Below the pieces are notes generated by a model. The model ran no database searches. It was not told the origin of the DNA and saw only the letters and a program-made list of their open reading frames with translations. Position numbers and translations under genes: made by a program. A DNA stretch of 64,000 nt from Hemerocallis citrina (taxonomy: Eukaryota; Streptophyta; Magnoliopsida; Asparagales; Asphodelaceae), in the NCBI GenBank assembly GCA_017893485.1, contig JACEHZ010000596.1:372001-436000 (forward strand), written 5' to 3'. Shown here piece after piece: positions 11,901 to 21,794 of the stretch. Positions within the stretch are counted from its first letter, which is position 1, and the number at the start of each line of letters is the position of its first letter.

Positions 11901-14900
11901 AGTTTGAAATTAAAACAATCTCTCCGACGAAAGATAATATTTCGTCCGATCAAACGAACGAAAAACCATCTTTCGTTAGCTATATTTTGACAATTACCAT
12001 TTCGCTTGTTAAATATAGCCGATTATTATAGTGACGAAATCCAAATTTTGGATATTTGATCAACAACTGCAGCATCTTTTTTGCCAAATTTTAAAAAATT
12101 TAGCAAAAATGACTAAGCACTACAGATGCTCTTATTAGGTCTAGTTTCTTGTGGTCCACTGTAAATTGTCCATTTCTGTTCCATCTGTACCAACTTTGGA
12201 TAATCAATTTTAATAATTAAAAAATAATCCTCCTGAGTTAGAAATAAAGGGATTTTTGCTATTTCTTATCTTTAAAAAATTTTCCCACTCTTGTGTCTTC
12301 TGAGTTAGCAATATAATGCTAGTTACTCATTAATTTTGCTAGTTTTAACTGAAATTGTGTTTTCCTCTAATCATATCAAGTTTTAGAGAACCATTTTGCA
12401 AATACGTAGAGTTTTTGAAGGACTAAACAGCAAAGAACCCTCAAATCAAATCAAATACAAAGAGGGTGGACTTTTAATATATTTTTTTTCGAAGATAAAG
12501 GTGAAAATATCACCAACCCAAGAGCGCCAAGACAATGTTGTAGGACACCAAATTGAAGTCCAGATTCAAAATAACTAACTTGTCCCACCTACCACATAGA
12601 TAGAGCTTATTACTATTCTTCTCTTTTTAAATTTTTCATAATTAATTAAAACAGAAAAGGTAAGCGCTTACTTGTTCACATCTTAAATTCTAAATCACAA
12701 ATTGAGGATGCAGAAGATGTGGTGGTAGCTGGCCTGGAAGATGTGGAAGAACCATTGTGGATGCTCTTAGGTGGCACATGTAAGTTGGTGAGGAGAGTGA
12801 TGGATATTAGAAAGCCAACAAGGTTTGTTAGTTAAACTCCCCCTTCCCATTCTTGAATACTCAACCTCTAAATTAAATCTCATATACGTATGAAAATATT
12901 ATTTTCAAACCCAAGTAATTTGGTAAGCTCTCGAATAAAAAATATCATAGCTATCCGTAGTTGGAAAGCATCCCTAGGCCAGCTACCACCACATCTTCCA
13001 CTTGAGCTTACTCAGCATTTCCGTCTTCGTATCGACGATCCGAACCGTTCAAATTAATCTATATATCTAAATTAGTCTAGTCTAAATATGTAAAATCAAA
13101 TCATTTGAAATTCATTTATCCATCTATTGAAGTGTTACAAAATTGTATGACTGAAAATCGTTGTTTTTTATAGTCACAATGGATGGACAAATAAATTTCA
13201 AATAATTTGATTTTACATATTTAGACTAATTTAAACGTATAGATCAATATAAACAAAACGATTCGGATCATAAATACGAAGACAGAAATACCAAAACAAG
13301 TGGGTATATCCATATCCAACAACTTAATTTGCAGTAATAAATATGTGAGTATAACAGCAAATAAAGGCCAAAATAGGGATATATAGGGGAAAAGAGAGAG
13401 TAAAACTGAACAGCCCCCCCCCCCCCCCCCCCCAGCAAAACAACAAATTATAACCGAAACATAATTTGAGAAGTGTAACTGAACTCAAGGTAAGAGTCAC
13501 AAATAATTAATAAGTTCGAAAAGGATATACACTATTTTTAGTGCTACGTACTTTCACACCACTATGAGATTGAAGAAATTAGATTCTCTGTAAATACTAC
13601 ACTAAAAATAGTACAATTATATCATACTAGAAATTTACATGTGTGATACACATTTTAATAATATTTGTAATTTTAGATACGTATATTAGTTATGCACATC
13701 CTATTATAATATTATTTTAGTAATTTACACGTGTTATGGACGTCTTAATAAATATTTTATTTAGTAAAAACTCTAACGTAGTCCTCGAATCAGAGATCTC
13801 CTTTATATATTTGAAAGTAAAAGATTCTGACCTAGTTTGACATCGAACCTGAGATCTCCTTAATTTATATTAATTATGCACGTGTGATACGTATAAATTA
13901 GTAGATTTATAAACGACATCTTCAACTCTCTCTCTCTCTCATTATAATCATAGTAATAAAGTTTGCGAATAATTTTTCGAATTTAGCAAATTATTCGCGA
14001 ATAATTCATCTGTCGAATCAATACGTGATTAAATCATCAATTTCCGTTTAAATCACGCACTTCATGAATAATTTGCAGAAACGTGAATTATTTGTGAATA
14101 ATTTGCGAATTAAACAAATTAATCGCTAAATTTGTTACTATTTTTAACATTTATGGATTTAAATATATATTTATTTAGGTGATAGGTACTGATAAGCATT
14201 AAATTATATAATTCTCTCTTCCCGAATTTTTGTTTAGTTTTTTTCTCTAAATTTATCAGTTTTTTGCCGAATTCCGAACATTAAATCTAGACGAATTATT
14301 TCCGAACCCCCAATTTGTGACTACAATAGGTGGCTTCATGATATGCACGATGTATGTCATACAACCCCAACTCTTCCATTAAACTCCCATTAAAATAGTA
14401 GAGATACATATTTTGAACTGCTACCGACACAAACTTTGTTGCATTTAATTTATGGAGCTATATATCAAATATATAGTATAGATTGGATCATATATCCGAA
14501 TAGTGAAATAAGAAAGTACGAATAAGGAAATCTAGGACAATTTGCATGCGTACCTGTCCCAGCACTGCCTGCGGCAGTCGCTCTTGAAGTACCGTCTCGA
14601 GTTCCTTCCCCAACGGCGCTGCCCCTGACAATACAATCCTCACCGATCCCAAACCGTATTTCTCCACCACCGGATTCTTCGCCAGCGCCACCACCAACGG
14701 TGGCACCACCGCCGCCACCGTCACCTTCCACTTCTCTATCACCTCCAACATCTTCTCCATCTCAAACTTGGCCATCAGCACCACGGCCGCCCCCGCCCTC
14801 ATCCCACAGAGCAACACCGAATTCATCGAAAACACGTGGAACAAAGGCAACACGCACAGCATCACATCCTCCCCAGGCTTGAGAAACAAGTTAGGGTTCT

Positions 14901-15600
14901 CCCCATCCACCTGCTGCGCTACGCTGGACACCACGCTCCTATGCGTCAGCACCACACCCTTGGGCAGGCCCGTCGTCCCCGACGAAAACGGCATCGATAC
15001 CGCATCATCCGGCTCAATGCTGACATCCTCCGGCACCTTGGTCTCATCAGCACTGTAAACATCCGAAAAAGGGATGCATCCGTCGGGGACGACATCATCG
15101 ACAACAACGATTTTGAGGTTGTTGTCGGGATTTAGGAGCAGTACTTTGTGAGCATACTGGGAGTGGGTGACGACGACCTTGGAATCAGATGCGGTTATCT
15201 GTTTCTTGATTTCTTGCGGGGTACAGAAAGGGTTGGCGGTCGTGGTGACGGCGCCAAGAAAGGAGGCGGCCAAGAAGCAGAAGGCGAATTCTGGGCAGTT
15301 GGGTAGAAGGATCATGATGACATGGCCTTTGGAGACCTGCAGTTGGGAGCTGAAGAAGGCGGCGGTTTTGCGGCAGAGAAGGTGAACGTCGGAGTAGGTG
15401 AGGGAGTTGCCGGTGGAGGCAGAGATGAGGCAGGGGGACGAGGAGAACGCGGCGAGGTTTTGGAAGCAGTAGGAATGGAGGGGGAGGTGGTTGGGGATCT
15501 CGGGGAGATCGGGGAGGCGTGAGCGGAAAATTGTGGTGGTTGAATTGGTTGTGGGTTCTGGTGGGTGGACTTGGGAGTCAGGGGTGGCGATGGAAATCAT
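5914..15600 (-). CDS. 4CL: 4-coumarate:CoA ligase, class II type, six exons
   Basis: Converts 4-coumarate and related hydroxycinnamates to CoA thioesters through an acyl-adenylate, at the branch between phenylpropanoid, flavonoid and lignin synthesis; expected in the cytosol. Exons (minus strand): 15600-14554, 7510-7312, 6786-6641, 6470-6403, 6293-6191, 6027-5914. All have GT/AG junctions and phases that close exactly, giving 558 residues, normal for the family. Box [12 protein letters not shown] is at 206-216, GYGMTEAG at 350-357, box II GEICIRG at 404-410, GWLHTGD near 432, and the catalytic lysine of [10 protein letters not shown] at about 544. There is no peroxisomal SKL end, which argues against the peroxisomal 4CL-like relatives. 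The N-terminal extension and wording such as [12 protein letters not shown], and the PPAELEALL and IPKSPSGK segments, resemble Arabidopsis 4CL3 (class II, flavonoid-linked); this is from memory. The substrate-pocket motif reads FHVFSMN rather than the usual FHIYxLN. The start is the first ATG in the exon 1 frame. Confidence 0.95.
7788..7960. mobile_element. Mutator-type MITE, 173 bp, 9-bp TSD
   Basis: The ends are inverted repeats, GAGTAATGCTTTAGCCACTAC on the left and its imperfect complement ending AGCATTACTC on the right. Both flanks read ATTAAAGAA (7779-7787 and 7961-7969). A 9-bp TSD points to the Mutator superfamily. There is no coding capacity. It lies in 4CL intron 1, close to the acceptor of exon 2. 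Confidence 0.85.
8113..8625 (+). mobile_element. Non-autonomous Helitron-like element
   Basis: It begins TCTATATAATAAAACAC after an A and ends with a hairpin and GGGCAAACCTAG before a T, matching Helitron rules (5' TC, 3' CTRR, A/T insertion site). The same 5' and 3' ends bound 25319-25754. Inside, a second tail in inverted orientation (about 8401-8460) pairs with the terminal one, making a tail-to-tail foldback of about 225 bases. Confidence 0.65.
8643..8802 (+). mobile_element. Second Helitron-like family, 3' tail
   Basis: It ends with a perfect hairpin GCGTGCATCGCACG (8776-8789) then TGTAAATTACTAG, followed by T. The same tail occurs at 10412 (+), 9577 (-), 13627 (-) and 38173 (-). The 5' end is not clear because it abuts a TA run. 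A GGTTCGAGTCC motif at about 8722 resembles a tRNA B box, but no cloverleaf can be drawn. Confidence 0.5.
8919..9077. repeat. Half copy of the foldback element seen at 13017
   Basis: It matches the left arm and loop of 13017-13289 (CGTATCGACGATCCGAACCG onward through ATAGTCAC), then stops at a TA microsatellite. The right arm is missing, so this is a truncated copy. Confidence 0.6.
9080..9134. repeat. (TA)n/(TACA)n microsatellite
   Basis: TA repeats interrupted by a few TACATA units between two foldback elements. Confidence 0.9.
9140..9513. mobile_element. Foldback MITE, about 374 bp
   Basis: The two halves are inverted copies over most of their length. The left arm reads ATGCTAATATGTGATGGG and continues through CCAAATCTCGATCACACCG. 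The right arm mirrors it, ending CTCGTAATAGCAT. The short loop is near 9310 (a palindromic ACATATATATGT). No coding sequence. The flanks are TA-rich, so I cannot define a TSD. Confidence 0.7.
9577..9960 (-). repeat. Array of Helitron-tail-like palindromes
   Basis: CTAG at 9577-9580 with a minus-strand tail (hairpin CGTGCGATGCACG) starts the block. Degenerate copies of the same ACGTGCGAYGYACGT palindrome then recur at roughly 9625, 9695, 9795, 9870 and 9910, each next to a TTGGAGTTG-like or TTTACA-like lead. It looks like a tandemly amplified tail rather than one element. Confidence 0.45.
10209..10412 (+). mobile_element. Short Helitron-like element, 204 bp
   Basis: It starts TCTCTAATCTAATATC after A and ends with an imperfect hairpin (ACGTGTATCTCACGT) and GTAAATTACTAG before T. 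The internal ATAATGAGAGAAGG is typical of short plant Helitron 5' regions. A related copy in the opposite direction lies at 38173-38358. Confidence 0.55.
10440..11222. mobile_element. Foldback element with internal CGTT/AACG palindromes
   Basis: The outer parts are diverged inverted repeats (about 10449-10535 against 11135-11213). The interior holds about ten short palindromes of the form ACTCGTCGTT..AACGGCGAGT, repeated with 50-80 base spacing between 10585 and 11125. There is no coding sequence. The organisation parallels the GTTAACCC-type hairpins inside the MULE at 29.4-33.1 kb but the motif is different. Confidence 0.5.
11600..12131. mobile_element. PIF/Harbinger-type MITE, 532 bp, TSD TTA
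   Basis: The ends GAGCATCTGTAGT and ACTACAGATGCTC are perfect inverted repeats, flanked by TTA at 11597-11599 and 12132-12134. The 3-bp TTA/TAA TSD and GAGCATC ends fit PIF/Harbinger MITEs. Internal short palindromes (GGGAAATGATTTCCCG, ACGAAAGAT..) resemble those in the MITEs at 15904 and 16614. Confidence 0.85.
12714..12997. mobile_element. Foldback-ended repeat, also present upstream of 4CL
   Basis: A perfect 22-bp inverted repeat AAGATGTGGTGGTAGCTGG.. bounds it (12714-12735 and 12976-12997). The segment 12765-13005 is the reverse complement of 15725-15900 joined to 16553-16613, so it preserves the empty target site (TTA at 12828-12830) of the MITE at 15904. A remnant MITE end (AACCATTGTGGATGCTC) sits at about 12750-12767. 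Confidence 0.75.
13017..13289. mobile_element. Foldback MITE, about 273 bp
   Basis: The arms ATTTCCGTCTTCGTATC and its complement ATACGAAGACAGAAAT lie at the two ends, and pairing extends about 110 bases inward to a loop containing TATAGTCACAATGG. A truncated relative is at 8919-9077. Confidence 0.75.
13414..13433. repeat. Poly(C) tract
   Basis: About twenty consecutive C in an AT-rich intron. The exact length is likely to be unreliable in any assembly. Confidence 0.8.
13627..13915 (-). mobile_element. Decayed Helitron-like tails
   Basis: CTAG at 13627-13630 is followed by the minus-strand tail AAATTTACATGTGTGATACAC. A second tail-like ATTTACACGTGTTATGGACGT lies near 13720, and CACGTGTGATACGTATAAATTAG near 13879. 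The region looks like two overlapping decayed copies. Confidence 0.4.
13955..14120. repeat. Cluster of GAATAATTTGC-type palindromic repeats
   Basis: Short words such as GCGAATAATTT, AATTATTCGCGAATAATTC and GTGAATTATTTGTGAATAATT recur in both orientations. The same motif ends the copia LTR at 5379-5398. No coding signal. Confidence 0.4.
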
Positions 15601-15680
15601 GGTCGGGTTTTGGGTAGGGAGAGAATTTGTGTTAAGGGTTGGGGAAAAAAAGGGATGGTGAGGGGGAGCTGGAGAGGTGT

Positions 15681-15690
15681 GATAAATATG
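15681..15690 (-). promoter_or_regulatory. TATA-like box of 4CL
   Basis: On the minus strand the sequence reads CATATTTATC, about 80 bases upstream of the 4CL ATG. A start roughly 30 bases downstream would give a 5' UTR of about 50 bases. It is TATTTA rather than TATAAA, so it is a moderate match. Confidence 0.45.
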
Positions 15691-15704
15691 GGGGGGATGG
15701 GGAG

Positions 15705-15711
15705 GTTAGGT
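15705..15711 (-). promoter_or_regulatory. AC-III element (MYB site) upstream of 4CL
   Basis: The minus strand reads ACCTAAC, exactly the AC-III element known from PAL and 4CL promoters as a site for R2R3-MYB regulators of phenylpropanoid genes. It is 105 bases upstream of the ATG and about 15 bases upstream of the TATA-like box, a sensible promoter position. Repeat-derived sequence begins only 14 bases further upstream. Confidence 0.5.
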
Positions 15712-15724
15712 AAGGAAAGGAGGA

Positions 15725-16613
15725 CTCAAGTGGAAGATGTGGTGGTAGCTGGCCTAGGGATGCTTTCCAACTACGGATCATAGCTAGGATATATAATTTG
15801 TATTCGAGAGCTTACCAAATTACTTGGGTTTGAAAATGATATTTTCATACAGATTTAATTTAGAGGTTGAGCATCCAAGAATGAGAAGGGGGAGTTTAAC
15901 TAAGAGCATCCACAGAGCATCACAGTAGTGTTTCTCATATTTAAAAATGTGACAAAATAACATATAGCAAAATAAGTAATTTGTTGTAGTCGTCATTTGT
16001 TATAATATGAGAAAAAAATATTTAAAAAAAAGTTGGACGAGACATGTTGTTTCGTCCGTTTTAATTTTTTTTACGCTTAATTAACTAATGATTAAGTATT
16101 AAAAAAGATTAATTAAACAAATTAAAATATTAAAATATGAGCTACCTACCTAATTAATTAACTAAACCTAACATTAAAACTTAATTAAAACAAACCATTT
16201 GGCTGGACGGGACATGTTGTCCTGTCCAAGCCAAAATTGCTTCAAACGGGACAACATGTCTCGTTTGACGTCGTTTTTTATTTTTTATTTTTTTTCACAC
16301 GGTACATGTTGTACCGTCTGATCATTATTAAAAAAAAAAAAATGTGTCGTCCAGTCTGATTTAAAAAAAAATTTGGTACGGAACAACATGTTCCGTCCCC
16401 TATATTATGAGAATCGCCATTTCGTTTCTCAAATATGAGAACGTACTGTAGCACGTTTGCCGTAAAATGACAAAATAAGAAACGACTGTAGTGTCAACTT
16501 TCTCAGAATATGAGAAAATGGCAAATATAGCAAACGACTGTGGATACTCTAACAAACCTTGTTGGCTTTCTAATCTCCATCACTTTCATCACCAACTTAC
16601 ATGTGCCACCTAA
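15725..16613. repeat. Repeat copy directly upstream of 4CL, carrying a MITE
   Basis: 15725-15900 plus 16553-16613 equals the reverse complement of 12765-13005 in 4CL intron 1. The insert between them is the Harbinger-type MITE at 15904-16549. The repeat begins only 125 bases upstream of the 4CL start codon, so everything beyond the core promoter is mobile-element sequence. Confidence 0.75.
15904..16549. mobile_element. PIF/Harbinger-type MITE, 646 bp, TSD TAA
   Basis: The ends GAGCATCCACAG and CTGTGGATACTC are inverted repeats and both flanks are TAA (15901-15903, 16550-16552). The uninterrupted target is preserved at 12828-12830. The interior has repeated short palindromes based on GGGACAACATGTCCCG (for example 16200-16265), shared with the MITE at 16614-23167. 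Confidence 0.9.
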
Positions 16614-16669
16614 GAGCATCCACAATGGTTCTGCTATAACTGTCATTTTGTCAAAAAAAGACAAAATAG

Positions 16670-16936
16670 TGTTAATACTGATTTGGGGAAATTAGGGTTA
16701 GGGTTAATCTCTAGCCGCTTAAGATATTATACCCTGCTTATCAGTATTGGAATATCACAGGGCACTACCTCTAGACCAGCTTATATAGAGATTAGACTGG
16801 GTTTAGGGTACTGGGCTTTTAGCCCACTCAACCCGTTCCAATATTAAAACATAACACGTGTAAACCCGTGTTGCCCCATAGAATAATATACACAATATTA
16901 TCCTATTATAATGAGAATATACATATACATCCAACA
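16670..16936 (-). repeat. 3' LTR of the AATAG copia element
   Basis: TGTTAATACTG to CATCCAACA in plus-strand reading; on the minus strand it starts TGTTGGATG after the polypurine tract. Confidence 0.95.
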
Positions 16937-17930
16937 ATCTCCTCCTATATTCTCAGTATATTAGGCTAAGCAATGTTATAATATTGGATCACAAAAATTC
17001 AAACATTATTAAATCATAAAGAACATGGATCATAGACTAAATCAATTATAACTTGAATAGTTCAAATATGACTAAACCAAAATAATCAAATAGTTCTAAA
17101 ACCATAAATGAATAGTTCACAAAGACTAAACCAACAAAGCAAAATCATAATCTCAAGTCAACCAAACAATAAACTTCAAAATAAGCGAAAAGTTTTAAGC
17201 TCAATCAAATAAAGAGTCTTAAACTTGAAATAGAAGTTTCTCCAAGCAATTGACAAACAAATCTTGCGAGTTCTTTTGTGTCTACTCCTCCATATCGAGC
17301 AAATCATCATTCTCAAAATCAAAGTTGACTGATTCATTTCCATTGCCTTTGCTGCCATCTGTTTAAACATAACACATAGAAATCTCATGAGTCGCTTCTC
17401 TTAGAGTTCAAATGAAATGTATAAGAGTATCTAGTTCAAGCTAAAGAACTTAGTACAATTCAACATAGATATGCAAAGGTACATCATAAGCATCACAATC
17501 AAGTATCTTTATCAAAATAAAGTACAAGAACTATTATAGTTTCTACACAAGAACTATACTGTGTTTCATGTTGGAATGATAGAATTGTTAGATCAATTAT
17601 GGTTAAGTTCTGAATCATCAAGATTGGAATGAAACATAAACCCCATAAAAAAGATATATCATCAGAGTTGGAATGATATAACAACAGTTCTAAACATCGG
17701 AAACACATCGATAAATTTTCATGCTTTCTTTTGGAATAAAAGATAATTTTATGTAAGTTTTGAAACATATATAACATCATCAAATTTGGAATGAAGTTAT
17801 ATATCAACAATAAATACATAAAACTTTTCTAATTATCTAAAGCATGTCAACTGTCAAGATTGATGCTTAAAGTTTGAACTACTCTATGGCTCTCAACTTT
17901 GGATTCTAATTTATCAAAATAACCAGGGTG

Positions 17931-20900
17931 TTAAAACTTATCCTCAAAAGTTTTTAACCCCATTTCCCCCACAGTTTTGATAATTAGATCTCTACTTAGT
18001 CCTTTTGTAAAGGCATCAGCCACATTCTTTTCTGATCGTACATCAATAAGGGCAATTGTCCCTTGTTTAATGAGATAGTTCAACTTGGCCTGTCTAAGGC
18101 TCACAACACGTCTCTTACCATTGTAGAGAGTGTTGTTAGCTACAATATTTGCAGCTTGATTGTCACAATAAAGACTGAGAGTGGTTACTCTAAACCTTCT
18201 CAAAGGAATATCTAACAATAGCTCTTTTATCCATTCCGCTTCTTCACCAGCAGAAGATAGCGCAAAGAGTTCTGACTCCATGGATGAAAAGGCAAGACCA
18301 GGTTGTCTTTTAGATTTCCATGACACAGTTGCTCCTCCTAGTGTAAACACATAACCACTAGTGGACCTACTGTCACCATTTCCTGAGCACCACGATGCAT
18401 CAGAGTATCCCTCTAGTACTGAAGGATAACCAGAGTAGCACAAAGCAAACTCTTGAGTACCGTTTAGGTATCCCAGTAGCCTCTCAAGGGCATTCCAGTG
18501 TAACTGACTAGGATTGCTAGTGAACCTGCTCAACATGCCTATCGCAAAGGCTATGTCAGGTCTAGTGCATGTCATTGCATACATGAGACTCCCAATAAGT
18601 TTAGAGTAATCTAACTGTCTCACTGTTGCACCATCGTTAGGTGTCAACTTTTTGGTATTATCATAAGGTGTATTAAACCTTTTGCAATCACTGTATCCCC
18701 AGTCCTTCAACACACTTTTAATATAGTGGGATTGGCTAAGGGTTATTCCTTGCCTTCTAAAGCCCACTCTCATACCCAATATGGTGTCCACAACACCTAG
18801 GTCTTTCATATTGAATTGTTTGGATAGCAAGATTTTGACTTCTATAACAATAGAGAGGTCACTTCCAACAACTAGCAAGTCATCAACATACAAGCAAATA
18901 ATGACAATTTTATTCGATTCATCACGATAATAAAGGCATTTGTCAGAATTACTAGATTCAAAACCTAAACTCTTTATTGTTTTATCAAATTTTTCATGCC
19001 ACAATTTTGGTGCTTGTTTTAGACCATACAAAGATTTTATTAACTTGCAAACCTTATGTTCTGAACCTTTAAGTACAAAACCTTCAGGTTGATTCATATA
19101 GATTTCTTCATTGAGGTCACCGTTTAGGAAAGCAGTCTTAACATCCATTTGATGAATAACAAATTTTTCAATAGATGTTATGGCTAGAAGAATCCTTATT
19201 GTAGCAATGTGGCAAACTGATGAATAGACATCAAAATAATCCACCCCACTTTGTTGAGTATAACCTTTAGCTACTAAGCGTGCTTTATACTTAGCTACAG
19301 TTCCATCAGGATTAAGTTTTTTCTTCAAAACCCACTTGTTTCCTATAGTTTTAGCCCCTACTGGCAAATTAACCAATTCCCAAGTGTTGTTCTGCAATAA
19401 AGAATCCATTTCATCATCAATTGCTTCTTTCCAAAGCAAACCATCCCTAGACCTTAAGGCTTCCTTAACACTAACAGGGTCAGCTGCTAGTGCATATGTC
19501 ACGAAGTCATCACCATAGGTTCTAGGTGTTTTATCTCTTGTAGAGAGTCTTCTTAATTCAACATTATGTGAGGGTTCAGTGTCAGTTGAAATATATCTAG
19601 ATTCCTGTTGTGGATCATTCCTAGTGTCTGCAGGTTCAGATAATGAGATGCCTTTATCTTTGATGAACATATCTTCAAAGAATTCTGCATCTCTTGATTC
19701 TATTATTTTGTTGAGAGATAGATCTAAGAATCTGTCTGCAGCACTATCAACTGCACTACCCAAATACACACACGTATTTGTCCGAGGTCCCACTTTAGGC
19801 CTTCTAGGGTCAGGTATCCTAACAAAAGCAATACAGCCCCATGTTCTTAATTTATTAAAATTGGGTGTGTGCTTATGCCACAGTTCATACGGTGTAGCAG
19901 GTAACTTAGAGTGTGGCAACATGTTCAAAATATTATTAGCAGTTAATACAGCCTCACCCCAAAAATGTGAAGGTAATCCAGCAGTCAATAACATAGAATT
20001 CAACATCTCTGTGAGTGTTCGATTCTTTCTTTCGGCGATACCATTTGACTGTGGTGAGTAGGGTGCTGTAGTTTCTGCTATGATTCCATGTGAGTTACAA
20101 AATTCTCTGAATCCTAATGAAACATATTCGCCACCTCTATCTGATCTAAATCTTTTAATTTTAGCATCTAACTGATTCTCAACACGATCCTTAAATTCTT
20201 TGAATTTTTCTAGTGCTTCATCCTTAGTTTTTAACAGATAAATGTGACAATATCTAGAGTAATCATCTATAAAGGTGATTAAGTACTTCCGACCTCCTTG
20301 TGTCATAAAACTCTTGAAATCACATATGTCAGAATGTATCAACTCAAGTAGTTGTGTACTCCTAGAGACGGCACGAAAAGGTCTTCTAGTTATCTTTGTT
20401 TGAGCACACACTTCACATTTGTCACCTTTAATGGATGTGTCAATCGGCAAGTTAAAAGTTTTAGCAACATTAAGAATCTTAACATAGTTCACATGTCCCA
20501 GCCTATTATGCCATGTATGTGGACTACACAATTTGGAACTAATATTGTTGATTACTTCATCTGCTAAACTAATTCTGAACATGCCATTAACTAAATAAGC
20601 ACAACCAAAATAAAAAGAATTTACAGACAAGATAGCTTTACCACTAATCATAGTAACAACCATACCAGCATGATTTAGTAAGCTAATAGAGATCAAGTTC
20701 TTAGCTAAAGCAGGTACATATTTAACATTTCGTAAAATTAAAGTTTTACCTGAGGAGAGACTGAGATTCGCTGTCCCGGTCTGAAGCACCTTCACTGATT
20801 CTCCATTTGCCATTGAAACTGATTCATTTGCAGCTCTCAGATCAGATAGCAGGGTCTCATCGTTGCAAGCATGGCAGGTGGCTCCCGAGTCCAACAACCA

Positions 20901-21794
20901 ACTAGCAGAGGTACTGGCCTTTACATCACCAACAACACAAAGAAAATTGGTGGGCTCAGTTTTCCCCTCCAACAAGTTCACCTTTTCCATGTTGGGTTGT
21001 TCCACTTTGGGTAACCTGCACTCAGAGGCATGATGTCCCCACTTTCTGCAGTTGTAGCATTTTCCTTTCTTTTTAGCAATTTTCTTCGTGACTTCTAACT
21101 TAGTTGGTTCACCTTTAAAATTAAACTTGTTCTTTTTGAACTTAGGAGTGCGTTTGGTATTGGTTAACACATTAGCAGTAGAAAGTTGTTTATTGACCAA
21201 TTCCAAATTCATCCTAGTTCTAGTCTCATCTTCAACTTTGATGCAACGTTTTAGATGTGCAAGTTTAATTTATTCAGGCAACCTATACATCTCAGTCTTA
21301 AAAGATAGCCACGAAGCAGGTAACTTATAAATTATTGCTCCAGTAAGGAACTCATCACACACAGTAATGTTTTCAGTTTTCAGTTTCCCTACCAGATTCT
21401 CTAAATCTGTTACCTGAGGAAGGATTGCATTTTCTTCTTTAAAAGTGAAACCCATGAACTTATCAACTAGATGTGCCTTAGAAACTTTCTCTTCTTTCTT
21501 AAATTCATCTAGTAGATTATCCCAAATTTGTTTAGCAGTTTCATATTTCATATACACGTCTGCAAGGCGATCTGATATGCTATTCAATAAGAATTCTCTA
21601 CATAAGTCTTCATCAGTTACCCATGTTGCATCGTCAACATCTTCAACACATTCATCATATGTTGTTTGACATGTATAGAATATTTTCATGAATTTCATCC
21701 CGTATTGGGCTTTTCTTTTCCAACTATTAAACTCAGCACTACTGAATCCCTCTAATTTGGGAACCTCGTACGGACGACTATGTTTTTCCATCAC
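17931..21794 (-). pseudogene. Copia gag-pol polyprotein with one in-frame stop
   Basis: From the ATG at 21794 the frame runs 1,287 residues to the stop at 17931-17933, broken only by TAA at 21270-21272. The domains are gag; the CCHC knuckle (CYNCRKWGHHASEC); protease (WLLDSGATCHAC); GAG-pre-integrase (WHNRLGHVN); integrase with HSDICDF, RSDRGGEY and AERKNR (D,D,E); RT with QMDVKTAFLNGDL and LYVDDLLV; and RNase H with YSDASWCSG, SSMESEL, LYCDN and VADAFTKGL. The usual HIDxRYHF block is replaced by RRVVSLRQAKLNYLI. The single stop falls before the zinc knuckle, so the intact downstream frame (1,093 residues from ATG 21212) lacks most of gag. Confidence 0.93.

Larger units (their letters stand above)
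7511..14553 (-). other. 4CL intron 1, 7,043 bp, repeat-filled
   Basis: Donor CAG|GTACGC (minus strand, 14554/14553) and acceptor TTCTGCAG|GGC (7511/7510) bound a phase 0 intron between LGQ and GYGMTEAG. The other introns are 525, 170, 109 and 163 bp, so this one is exceptional. The extra length is mobile-element sequence annotated separately: a Mutator MITE, Helitron-like tails, foldback elements, a Harbinger-type MITE and a repeat copy shared with the 4CL upstream region. If the intron were retained, translation would stop 21 codons into it, giving a truncated 370-residue protein without box II. Confidence 0.9.

Noticed and set aside
13414..13433. Poly(C) run as a possible regulatory i-motif
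   Set aside because: A homopolymer deep in a repeat-filled intron; length may be an assembly artefact and nothing links it to 4CL control.
14700..15783. Several plus-strand reading frames over 4CL exon 1
   Set aside because: They are antisense shadows of a GC-rich exon; the minus-strand frame is full-length 4CL with conserved motifs and splice sites.
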